A stretch of 64,000 bases of DNA from Novosphingobium sp. 9 (GTDB lineage: Bacteria; Pseudomonadota; Alphaproteobacteria; Sphingomonadales; Sphingomonadaceae). How positions within the stretch are numbered: the first letter of the stretch is position 1; every line of letters begins with the position of its first letter. Of the stretch, positions 36,883 to 44,390 are shown piece by piece. Both the position numbers and the translations under genes were made by a program. The DNA is taken from contig NZ_CP022707.1 in assembly GCF_025340265.1 (NCBI RefSeq), positions 1,922,501-1,986,500 on the forward strand, written 5' to 3'. The notes under the pieces were generated by a model, which searched no databases, was not told the DNA's origin, and saw nothing but the letters and a program-made list of their open reading frames with translations.

Positions 36883-39603
36883 TTACTTCGCGGTCTTCAG
36901 CCAGGCACCGATCTCTGCCCGCGTGCGCGGGGTGTTCTTCAGGCGCTCCTGCAAACGAGAGAGCGCCTGGTTGATCGGCTTGGCCTGATCGACCGGCAGC
37001 GTCTTGGCGTAGGCTGCCAGCTTCCCGACCATCGCCGGATCGTCGTTGTTGCGCACCAGATTGGCCTGGAAGCGCGGACGACCGGCGCTGGAGATCAGCT
37101 TGTCGGTCTCGACCTGATGGGCGCGCACGAACTCCCACGCCAGGTTTGAGTGATCGCCCGCGACCGCGACGATCATCTGCGAGCCGCTGGTGGCATCGGG
37201 CGTGCCCGAGATCGCCAGATCGAGCGTCTTCTGCGCCAGCGCATCGTCATGGGCTGCGCCCATCGCCGCATAGTAGATCTGGCGTTCGACGATCGAACCG
37301 GACTTGGCCGCGAGCGACTTCATCAGCTCCCAGTCCTGCGCCGTGGCGTTCTTGGCCGCGACCGAGATCCACGTCGGCTTGAGCGGGCCGTCCAGCGCAT
37401 GCGGATCGCTGGCGAGCGCGCTCAGGCGCTTGCGGGCCTCGGCCACAACGGTCGGATCGCCCATCGCGCCGAGACGCCCGATCAGATCGGCACGCAGCGA
37501 GGTTTCGACCAGCTTCTCGTCAGGCTTCGCATCGAAGCCGAGCGCCTTGAGGCGCGGGCCGAACTTCGCGATGGCAAGCTTGCGGATCTTGGCCTTGTCC
37601 GCCGCATTGTCGACGCTCTCGTAAAGGCCTGCCCACAGCGCGACCACATTGCCTGCCATCACCGGGTCCATGCTTGCCGGAACCGCATTCAGCAGATCGA
37701 GGCCGACCGACATGTCCTGATACCCGGCATTGCCGAGCGAAAGATTGTCGCGGATCAGGCCGTACTGATCGATCGAGGACAGCTTGGCGAAGCCCTTGAC
37801 CAGCCCGGCAATCGCCGTCTTGGGGTAGAGCGTACGATAGTAGCCAAGCTGGCCCGAGTTCACCACCAGCGGACCGCAACCGGCAATCGTCACCGTGTCG
37901 GTCTTGCCGGTCATCAGATGCTGGACAGGCTCGCCCTCGCCCGCGCTGAGCAGCAGCGGGATCGGCCAGAGGCTGGTCGTCTCGCCCGTGGTGTTGCGGG
38001 TCGAGAATTCGCCCTGCTCAAGCTGCAACGTGGTCTGCCCACCCTTGCACGAGACCGAAGTCACGCGCACCAGCGGGACGCCCGGCTGCGTGGTGAAGGC
38101 CTGCGCGATGCGGTTCACGTCCTTGCCGCCCGCCTGCTCGATCGCCGACCACAGATCGTGGCTCTGCGTGTTCGAGAACGCATGCGCCTTCATGTAGCGG
38201 CGGATGCCGTCGCGCCAGGTGTCCTCGCCCACATAGTGTTCGAGCATGGTGATGACGGCCTGCCCCTTCTGGTAGGTGATACCGTCGAAGGCCTGCTCCA
38301 TCTCCGAAGTCGTGCGCACATGCTGGACCACCGGGTGCGTGGTGGGCAGCGCATCCTGCGCCATCGCGCCTTCGCGCCCGTCGATCTGGCCGAGCAGCCA
38401 GTTCCAGTCCGGGTTGAAGTGCGCGGTCGCCTTGGCGGCCATCCAGCTGGCGAAGCCCTCGTTCAGCCAGATGTCGTCCCACCAGGCCATCGTCACCAGA
38501 TCGCCGAACCACTGGTGCGCCATCTCGTGCGCCTGCACCGAGTAGATGCCCTGCTTGGCGGCGGGGCTGGTCAGCTTGGGATCGAGCAGCAGCAGGCGCT
38601 GGAAGGTCATGATCCCGCCCCAGTTCTCCATCGCGCTGAAGAACTGCGAGGCGCCCGGCGCGGCCACGTTGTCGAGCTTGGGCAGCGGGAAGCGCGCACC
38701 AAAGTATTCGTCGTAGAACGGCAGCACCTGTGCCATCGAATCGCGGGCATAGGCCATCTGCGCTTCGGTGCCCTTCGGCCCGACGATACCGGCCTCGACG
38801 CCATCCGCCGCCTTCATCGCGCTGCGCGAGAACTGGCCCGAAGCGAGGAACAGCAGGTAGCTGCTCATCTTCGGCGTGGTCTGGAAGGTCACGCGCTTCA
38901 GACCATTGCCGAGGTCGTCGGTCCTGGCGATGGGCATGTTGCCGATCGTCATCTGGTCGGCCGGGACCACGGCGGAGAGATCGAAGGTCGCCTTGTAGCT
39001 CGGCTCGTCGAAGCTGGGGATCATGCGGCGCGCATCGGGCGCCTCGAACTGGGTGAACAGACCGCGCACGTCCTTGCCGGTGGCCGGATCGGGATAGTCG
39101 AGCACGAACAGACCCGCCGCCTGCGTGCCGATCTTGCCGGTATAGGCAATGTCTAGGCGATAGCGGCCCGCGGCGATGGCGGCAGGCGCGGTGAAGGTGA
39201 GCGTCTGCGCGTCGGCATCGGTGGCGACGGTCAGCGCGATGGGCTTGCCCTTCCCGTCGGTCGGCACGAGGCTGGCCTTCGAGACGGTCAGTTCGTTGCC
39301 GTTCAGGGTGATGCTGGGGCTGGCCGTAAACACCTGAAGATCGATCGAGGCGGTGCCGGCAAAGGTCAGCGCCTTGGTGTCGGGCACGATGTCGATCCTG
39401 TAATGGATCGGACGCGCGGTGCGCGGCAGGCTGGTCGGGATCGCATCGGTCAGCGGCACGATCGCCGTTGTGCCCGGCCCCGGCTGCGGCATCGGCACTT
39501 CGTCAGCCATGGCACTTTGAGCGAGAACGAAGGCCAGCGTGGCGGCGGCAACGCCTGCCAGGCCGCGACGGGCGGACGGACGACGAAGGATTGAACGGCG
39601 CAT
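36883..39603 (-). CDS. M1 family metallo-aminopeptidase, exported
   Basis: A 906-residue zinc aminopeptidase. An N-terminal Arg-rich and hydrophobic segment ending AMADE is a likely signal peptide with cleavage near residue 33, so the enzyme is probably periplasmic or secreted. The substrate motif is SAMENWGG (323-330, in place of GAMEN). The zinc site is H359-E-M-A-H363 with E382 18 residues later, in NEGFASWM. The C-terminal half is the ERAP1-like helical domain. It cleaves N-terminal residues from peptides, likely for nutrient use. It is divergent from the phosphate transporter gene. Confidence 0.94.
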   Translation of the reverse strand: MRRSILRRPSARRGLAGVAAATLAFVLAQSAMADEVPMPQPGPGTTAIVPLTDAIPTSLPRTARPIHYRIDIVPDTKALTFAGTASIDLQVFTASPSITLNGNELTVSKASLVPTDGKGKPIALTVATDADAQTLTFTAPAAIAAGRYRLDIAYTGKIGTQAAGLFVLDYPDPATGKDVRGLFTQFEAPDARRMIPSFDEPSYKATFDLSAVVPADQMTIGNMPIARTDDLGNGLKRVTFQTTPKMSSYLLFLASGQFSRSAMKAADGVEAGIVGPKGTEAQMAYARDSMAQVLPFYDEYFGARFPLPKLDNVAAPGASQFFSAMENWGGIMTFQRLLLLDPKLTSPAAKQGIYSVQAHEMAHQWFGDLVTMAWWDDIWLNEGFASWMAAKATAHFNPDWNWLLGQIDGREGAMAQDALPTTHPVVQHVRTTSEMEQAFDGITYQKGQAVITMLEHYVGEDTWRDGIRRYMKAHAFSNTQSHDLWSAIEQAGGKDVNRIAQAFTTQPGVPLVRVTSVSCKGGQTTLQLEQGEFSTRNTTGETTSLWPIPLLLSAGEGEPVQHLMTGKTDTVTIAGCGPLVVNSGQLGYYRTLYPKTAIAGLVKGFAKLSSIDQYGLIRDNLSLGNAGYQDMSVGLDLLNAVPASMDPVMAGNVVALWAGLYESVDNAADKAKIRKLAIAKFGPRLKALGFDAKPDEKLVETSLRADLIGRLGAMGDPTVVAEARKRLSALASDPHALDGPLKPTWISVAAKNATAQDWELMKSLAAKSGSIVERQIYYAAMGAAHDDALAQKTLDLAISGTPDATSGSQMIVAVAGDHSNLAWEFVRAHQVETDKLISSAGRPRFQANLVRNNDDPAMVGKLAAYAKTLPVDQAKPINQALSRLQERLKNTPRTRAEIGAWLKTAK

Positions 39604-39750
39604 GGATGAGTGCTCCCTGGGACTCTTGGGTTTGTGACCGGTCGGGAGGGGTAGTCGCTCTATCCGTTTCGATCCAGCCCGAATATCTTTCGCAGCATCG
39701 CGTGAAATTTCGTTATCGCGCAGGACAAGATCGCGCTGAGACCGGGGATA

Positions 39751-39768
39751 GTGTCACAGTCCCGTCAT
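39751..39768 (+). promoter_or_regulatory. Pho-box-like site upstream of the phosphate transporter
   Basis: Two 7-base half-sites, GTGTCAC and CCGTCAT, are separated by exactly four bases. The PhoB box consists of CTGTCAT-like repeats with a 4-base spacer; the half-sites match 5 and 6 of 7 positions. It is 63 bases before the pit start. PhoB control is plausible but untested. Confidence 0.45.
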
Positions 39769-39830
39769 GCATGCCTGCTTTGGGCAGGAAAGACCTCGTT
39801 AATCAACACTCCACACCGGGAGCTTTCGGC

Positions 39831-41219
39831 ATGTTCTGGTTCGTCACGGCGGGATCGACCGCAGCCATCGTGCTGCTGGTAATCTGCCTCCTGCTTGTCC
39901 TCGCCTTCGAGTTCTCGAACGGTTTTCACGACACCGCCAATGCCGTCGCCACGGTGATCTACACCAATTCGCTCAAGCCCGTGCCCGCCGTGGTACTGTC
40001 GGGCGTGATGAACTTCCTCGGCGTGCTGACCGGCGGCATCGCGGTGGCCTATGCCGTGGTGCATATCCTGCCGCCCGAAGTGCTCAGCCCGCCGGACACG
40101 AACCCGGCCATCGGCATGCTGGCGGCACTGCTGGTCTCGGCCTTCGGGTGGAACATCGCAACCTGGGCACTGGGCATTCCCAATTCGAGCAGCCATGCCC
40201 TGATCGGCTCGCTGATCGGCATATCCATCGCCTCCTCGCTGCACACCCATGTGCCGCTGAACAACGGCGTGGACTGGAGCCAGATCGTCAAGGTGCTGGA
40301 AGCGCTGCTGTTCTCGCCACTGATCGGCTTCGTCTGCGCGCTGATCCTGTTCAATGTGGTCAAACTGCTGTTCAAGGACCGCGCGCTCTACCAGCAACCC
40401 GAAGGCGAGACGCCGCCGGTCTGGTGGGTGCGTGCGCTGCTGATCCTGACCTGCACCGGCGTATCCTACTCGCACGGCAGCAACGATGGGCAGAAAAGCA
40501 TCGGCCTGATCATGCTGGTGGTGATCGGCCTTGCGCCCTTCTCGTTCGCCATCGATCTCGACCGCAAGCCCGCCGATGTCGCCGCACTGGCGCCTGCCGC
40601 GCACGAAGCGGCCGCCTTGATCCAGAGCTACGGCGGCTATGACAAGGCGCGGGGCCTGAAGGCGGCGACCGACCTCGAGGCGCGCCTTGCCGGTGTCACC
40701 TCGATGCACGACATCGCCCGGCCCGACCGCCCGCATGTGCGCGGCGACGTGACCCGCGTTCAGGCGGCGCTCCAGACCATCACCGAAGATCGCGGCACCA
40801 CCGCGCCCGATGCCGTCAAGAAGCAGGCCAAGGCGCTCGGTGGAACGCTGGGCAAGACCATCGAATATGCCCCATGGTGGGTGCGCATCCTCTCGGCGCT
40901 GTGCCTCGGCATCGGCACGATGGTGGGCTATCGCCGTATCGTCGTCACACTGGGCGAAAAGCTGGGCAAATCGCACCTCGTGCCCGCACAGGGCGCCTCG
41001 GCGGAGCTGGTCTCGGCAGTGGTGATCGGCGTTGCGGGCTTCACCGGAGGCCCGGTCTCGACCACGCATGTCGTCACCTCCGGCATCGCGGGCACGATGG
41101 TCGGCTCGGGCGCAGGGCTGCGCTGGACCACGATCCGCAAGATCATGCTGGCGTGGATACTGACGCTGCCCGGCACGATTATCATCGCGGGTGGGCTGTA
41201 CTACCTGTTCACGCTGTAA
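39831..41219 (+). CDS. pit: Inorganic phosphate transporter, PiT family
   Basis: A low-affinity phosphate (metal phosphate) symporter of 462 residues with about 10 membrane segments. Duplicated family signatures are visible: FEFSNGFHDTANAVATVIYT near the N-terminus and, in the second half, GFTGGPVSTTHVVTSGIAGTM, plus YSHGSNDGQKSIGLIMLV. A central hydrophilic loop of about 130 residues (DLDRKPADVAALAPAAHE...) separates the halves, as in bacterial Pit proteins. I chose ATG at 39831 with GGGAG upstream. A Pho-box-like site precedes it. Convergent map follows across a palindromic repeat. Confidence 0.94.
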   Translation: MFWFVTAGSTAAIVLLVICLLLVLAFEFSNGFHDTANAVATVIYTNSLKPVPAVVLSGVMNFLGVLTGGIAVAYAVVHILPPEVLSPPDTNPAIGMLAALLVSAFGWNIATWALGIPNSSSHALIGSLIGISIASSLHTHVPLNNGVDWSQIVKVLEALLFSPLIGFVCALILFNVVKLLFKDRALYQQPEGETPPVWWVRALLILTCTGVSYSHGSNDGQKSIGLIMLVVIGLAPFSFAIDLDRKPADVAALAPAAHEAAALIQSYGGYDKARGLKAATDLEARLAGVTSMHDIARPDRPHVRGDVTRVQAALQTITEDRGTTAPDAVKKQAKALGGTLGKTIEYAPWWVRILSALCLGIGTMVGYRRIVVTLGEKLGKSHLVPAQGASAELVSAVVIGVAGFTGGPVSTTHVVTSGIAGTMVGSGAGLRWTTIRKIMLAWILTLPGTIIIAGGLYYLFTL

Positions 41220-41241
41220 GGGGAGCCGCGCTCTCGAGTCC

Positions 41242-41318
41242 CGTCATCCCGGCGAAGGCCGGGATCGCTGGAGGGGAGCGCGTTCATCACAACGATCCCA
41301 GCTTTCGCTGGGATGACG
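41242..41318. repeat. BIME-like pair of inverted palindromic units (77 bp)
   Basis: Two 26-bp units at 41242-41267 and 41293-41318 in opposite orientation, 25 bases apart, the same geometry as at 22541-22617. The first unit has CCCGGC/GCCGGG arms and the second CCCAGC/GCTGGG arms. It sits between the convergent pit and map genes and may also help terminate transcription. Confidence 0.8.
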
Positions 41319-41321
41319 GCT

Positions 41322-42098
41322 TTATGCCGCGCGCAGCTTTGCCGCTTCATCCTTGCGCAAGGTCAGCACTTCCACGCCGTCCTTCGTCACCGCAACGGTA
41401 TGTTCGAACTGCGCCGAAAGCTTGCCGTCGTCGGTCGTGACGGTCCACCCGTCATCCCCGGTCGAGCAGTGGCGGGTGCCCTGATTGACCATCGGCTCGA
41501 TGGTAAAGACCATGCCTTCGCGCAGTTTCAGCCCCGATCCGCGCCGACCGAAGTTCAGCACCTGTGGCTCCTCGTGCATCTCACGACCGATGCCATGGCC
41601 GCAGTATTCGCGCACGACCGTATAGCCGTTCTTCGCGGCATGACGCTCGATGGCGAAGCCGATGTCGCCCATATGCGCGCCGGGGCGAACCTGCCGGATA
41701 CCCTCCCACATCGCCTCCTGCGCCACCCGGACAAGGCGCTGCGCTGCCGCCGAAACAGTACCGACCATATAGGTCTTGCTCGAATCGGCGATAAAGCCGT
41801 TCTTCTCCAGCGTGATATCGAGGTTGATGATATCGCCCTCGCGGATCACTTCGCGCTCGCTCGGCACGCCGTGGCAGACCACCTGGTTGATTGAGCAGTT
41901 GAGCACGTACTTGAAGCCGTACTGCCCCTTGCTGGCGGGGCGCGAGGCAAGGTCGTGGACGATGAACCGCTCGACCATGTCGTTCACCGCCATGGTCGTC
42001 ATCCCGGCCAGATCCTGCCCGTCCAGCATCTCGAACACCGAGGCGAGCAGCTTGCCGGAAATGCGCATGAGCGCGAGTTCATCGGGCGTCTTCACCAT
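41322..42098 (-). CDS. map: Type I methionine aminopeptidase
   Basis: Removes the initiator methionine from new proteins. The 258-residue protein has the pita-bread fold motifs: YVLNCSINQVVCHGVPSEREV with the first His, DIINLDITLEKNGFIADSSKTYMVG with two metal Asp residues, YCGHGIGREMHEEPQVLNFG with a metal His, and EGMVFTIEPMVN with Glu. Length and motifs fit type Ia/b. It starts one base after the stop of the small ParD-like gene, so they are co-transcribed. It works downstream of peptide deformylase. Confidence 0.95.
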   Translation of the reverse strand: MVKTPDELALMRISGKLLASVFEMLDGQDLAGMTTMAVNDMVERFIVHDLASRPASKGQYGFKYVLNCSINQVVCHGVPSEREVIREGDIINLDITLEKNGFIADSSKTYMVGTVSAAAQRLVRVAQEAMWEGIRQVRPGAHMGDIGFAIERHAAKNGYTVVREYCGHGIGREMHEEPQVLNFGRRGSGLKLREGMVFTIEPMVNQGTRHCSTGDDGWTVTTDDGKLSAQFEHTVAVTKDGVEVLTLRKDEAAKLRAA

Positions 42099-42099
42099 G

Positions 42100-42321
42100 T
42101 CAGGCAGCTTCGCGATCCTGCGAGGACATTCCCGCCACCTGCACTTGCGCAGCCGCCAGCTCCCGGCGGACGATCTCGTTGAACGAGAGCGTGGGATGCG
42201 CTTCGGCGAGCATGCCCAGTTTCATCCAGAATTCGGCCTGTGCGTTGATCGAGCGGCACATCACCGCGCTGGCGCGGCGGGCCTCTTCATGCAGGTCGTC
42301 GGCGATTTTCACGATGCCCAT
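42100..42321 (-). CDS. ParD-like family protein (ribbon-helix-helix type)
   Basis: A 73-residue protein starting MGIVKIADDLHEEARRASAVMCRSINAQAEFWMKLGMLAEAHP. This matches the ParD-like family, whose N-terminal strand and helices resemble ribbon-helix-helix antitoxins. I chose the ATG at 42321 because the open frame further upstream enters the palindrome and the uvrC end. No toxin gene is next to it; instead map follows directly. It may be a lone transcription factor of the operon, binding the strong palindrome just upstream. Confidence 0.82.
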   Translation of the reverse strand: MGIVKIADDLHEEARRASAVMCRSINAQAEFWMKLGMLAEAHPTLSFNEIVRRELAAAQVQVAGMSSQDREAA

Positions 42322-42337
42322 GGGCGGAAATGTCCTC

Positions 42338-42375
42338 GATGAATATACGAACCATATATGATTCGTATATTCATC
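42338..42375. promoter_or_regulatory. Perfect palindromic operator candidate before the ParD-like/map operon
   Basis: 14-bp perfect inverted arms, GATGAATATACGAA at 42338-42351 and TTCGTATATTCATC at 42362-42375, with a 10-base AT-rich centre that is itself partly palindromic (CATATATG). It is far more AT-rich than its surroundings and lies 17 bases before the ParD-like start. A dimeric or tetrameric repressor such as the ParD-like protein could bind it. It might instead act as a terminator for uvrC, but there is no T-run. Confidence 0.7.
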
Positions 42376-42381
42376 GGTCAA

Positions 42382-44325
42382 TCAGCCATTCGGGTGATAG
42401 AAATCGTAGATCGTGCGCGCCACGGTCACGCTGACGCCCGGCGCGCGCTGGAGGTCTTCGAGGCTTGCCGCGCGAACCTTGCTCGCCGTACCGAAATGCA
42501 GCAGCAGCGCGCGCTTGCGGGCCGGACCGATGCCGGGAATCTCGTCGAGCGGACTGGCGGTGATCGCGCGGCTGCGCTTGGCGCGGTGGGCGCCGATGAC
42601 GAAGCGGTGGACCTCGTCGCGGAGGCGCTGGAGGTGGAACAGCAGCGGCGAATTGACCGGCAGCATCTTTTCGCGCCCGTCGGGGAAGTGGAACACCTCG
42701 CGCCCCTCGCGCCCGTGATGCGGACCCTTGGCGATGGCGATCAGCGGCACGTCCTCGATGCCCAGTTCCTCCAGCGCATCACGCACCGTGCTCATCTGCC
42801 CCTTGCCGCCGTCGATCAGCACGAGGTCGGGCCACATGCCGCTCTCGCGCTCGGGGTCTTCCTCTTGCACGCGCGAGAAGCGCCGGGTCATGACCTCGCG
42901 CATCATCGCATAGTCGTCGTCGGTCTGCGCTTCGCGGATGTTGAACTTGCGATACTGGCCGGTGAGGAAGCCCTCCGGCCCGGCGACGATCATCGCACCC
43001 AGCGCGTTCGAGCCCTGGATATGCGCGTTGTCGTAGACCTCGACGCGCTGCGGCAGCTCGGGCAGTTCGAGGAACTCGGCCATCTCGCGCCAGATCTTCG
43101 CCTGCGATCCGCGCTCGGCCATGCGCCGGTCCAGCGCCTCGACGGCATTGCGCACCGCCTGTTCGATCAGCCGCTTGCGATTGCCGCGCTGGGGCACCGA
43201 AATCTCGACCTTGCCCCCTGCCCCTTCGCGAAATGCCTCGGCCAGAAGCTCGGCCTCGGGCAGTTCGCGGTCGAGCAGGATCGTGCGTGCCGGGGGGACC
43301 TCTTCGTAGAATTGTCCGAGGAAGCTCTGAAACACTTCCTCTTCCGAAAGCCCCTCGGTGTGGGTGGGGAAGAAGGCGCGGTGCCCCCAATTCTGGCCGC
43401 CGCGAATGAAGAAGGCCTGCACGCCGATCTGACCGTTCTTGGCGGCCATCGCGAAGATATCGGCATTGTCCATGCCCTCGGCGTTGATCGCCTGACTGCC
43501 CTGGATGAAAGTCGCCGCACGCAACCGGTCGCGCAGCATCGCCGCCCGCTCGAAGTCGAGCGCTTCGGCGGCCTCGGCCATCTGACCCTCGATCTTGCGC
43601 TGCACCGCGCTGGACTTGCCGCCAAGGAAGTCCTTCGCCTCCTTCACCAGCTCGGCATAGCCCGCCTCGTCGATCCGCCCCACGCAGGGCGCCGAGCAGC
43701 GCTTGATCTGGTAAAGCAGACAGGGCCGGTCGCGCCGCGCAAAGAAGCTGTCGGTGCAGCTGCGCAGCAGGAACAACTTCTGCAGCGCGTTGATCGTGGT
43801 GTTCACCGAACCGGCGCTGGCGAAGGGGCCGTAATAGTTGCCCTTGAACCGCCGCGCGCCGCGATGCTTCATGATGCGCGGGAAGTCATGCTCGGCGCGC
43901 AGCAGGATGAACGGGAACGACTTGTCGTCGCGCAGCAGCACATTGTAGGCCGGACGAAAGCGCTTGATCAGCTGCGCTTCGAGCAGCAGCGCCTCGGCTT
44001 CCGAATTGGTGGTGACGATGGTCATGCTGCGCGTCTGGCTGACCATGCGTTGCAGGCGCGAGGGCAGGCGTTCCCACTGCGTGTAGTTCGCCACGCGATT
44101 GCGCAACACCCGCGCCTTGCCGACATAGAGCACGTCGCCGCGCGCATCCTGCATGCGATAGACGCCCGGCTTGGCGGGCAGCGTGCGCACGGTATCGCGG
44201 ATCACCTCGACCCCGGCCTGAAGGTCGGGCTGGTCCGATCCGCGCACCGTATAGGTCGCGCGATCCTCGTTGAATCGCGCGTGTCCTTGCGGGGTATCCG
44301 GCGTGCCGGCGGGTGTCCTTGCCAT
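42382..44325 (-). CDS. uvrC: Excinuclease ABC subunit C
   Basis: Makes both incisions in nucleotide excision repair. The 647-residue protein has the N-terminal GIY-YIG domain (PGVYRMQDARGDVLYVGKARVLRNRV), a Cys-rich region CLLYQIKRCSAPCVG, the UVR motif FERAAMLRDRLRA for UvrB contact, the RNase H-like domain (VEVYDNAHIQGSNALGAMIV, VLIDGGKGQMS) and C-terminal helix-hairpin-helix motifs (IPGIGPARKRALLLHFG). All parts are intact. It lies downstream of no close partner; the 5' end faces a hairpin at 44340. Confidence 0.96.
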   Translation of the reverse strand: MARTPAGTPDTPQGHARFNEDRATYTVRGSDQPDLQAGVEVIRDTVRTLPAKPGVYRMQDARGDVLYVGKARVLRNRVANYTQWERLPSRLQRMVSQTRSMTIVTTNSEAEALLLEAQLIKRFRPAYNVLLRDDKSFPFILLRAEHDFPRIMKHRGARRFKGNYYGPFASAGSVNTTINALQKLFLLRSCTDSFFARRDRPCLLYQIKRCSAPCVGRIDEAGYAELVKEAKDFLGGKSSAVQRKIEGQMAEAAEALDFERAAMLRDRLRAATFIQGSQAINAEGMDNADIFAMAAKNGQIGVQAFFIRGGQNWGHRAFFPTHTEGLSEEEVFQSFLGQFYEEVPPARTILLDRELPEAELLAEAFREGAGGKVEISVPQRGNRKRLIEQAVRNAVEALDRRMAERGSQAKIWREMAEFLELPELPQRVEVYDNAHIQGSNALGAMIVAGPEGFLTGQYRKFNIREAQTDDDYAMMREVMTRRFSRVQEEDPERESGMWPDLVLIDGGKGQMSTVRDALEELGIEDVPLIAIAKGPHHGREGREVFHFPDGREKMLPVNSPLLFHLQRLRDEVHRFVIGAHRAKRSRAITASPLDEIPGIGPARKRALLLHFGTASKVRAASLEDLQRAPGVSVTVARTIYDFYHPNG

Positions 44326-44339
44326 CCGGTCCAGATAGG

Positions 44340-44375
44340 GAACATCGCCGGACTTGAGTAGCCCCGGCGATGTTC
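44340..44375 (-). terminator. Hairpin after the TonB receptor gene
   Basis: Perfect 12-bp arms (GAACATCGCCGG at 44340-44351 and CCGGCGATGTTC at 44364-44375) with a 12-base loop, 15 bases after the receptor stop and before uvrC. There is no T-run, so it may be a stabilising or Rho-aided terminator hairpin. Confidence 0.6.
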
Positions 44376-44390
44376 CATCCGCAGGCTTCT

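Noticed and set aside
37150..39156. Open frame of 668 codons opposite the M1 aminopeptidase
   Set aside because: The aminopeptidase has a complete zinc site; the antisense frame has no motifs.
42100..42321. A full toxin-antitoxin module at the ParD-like gene
   Set aside because: No ParE-like or other toxin frame lies on either side. The neighbours are map and uvrC.
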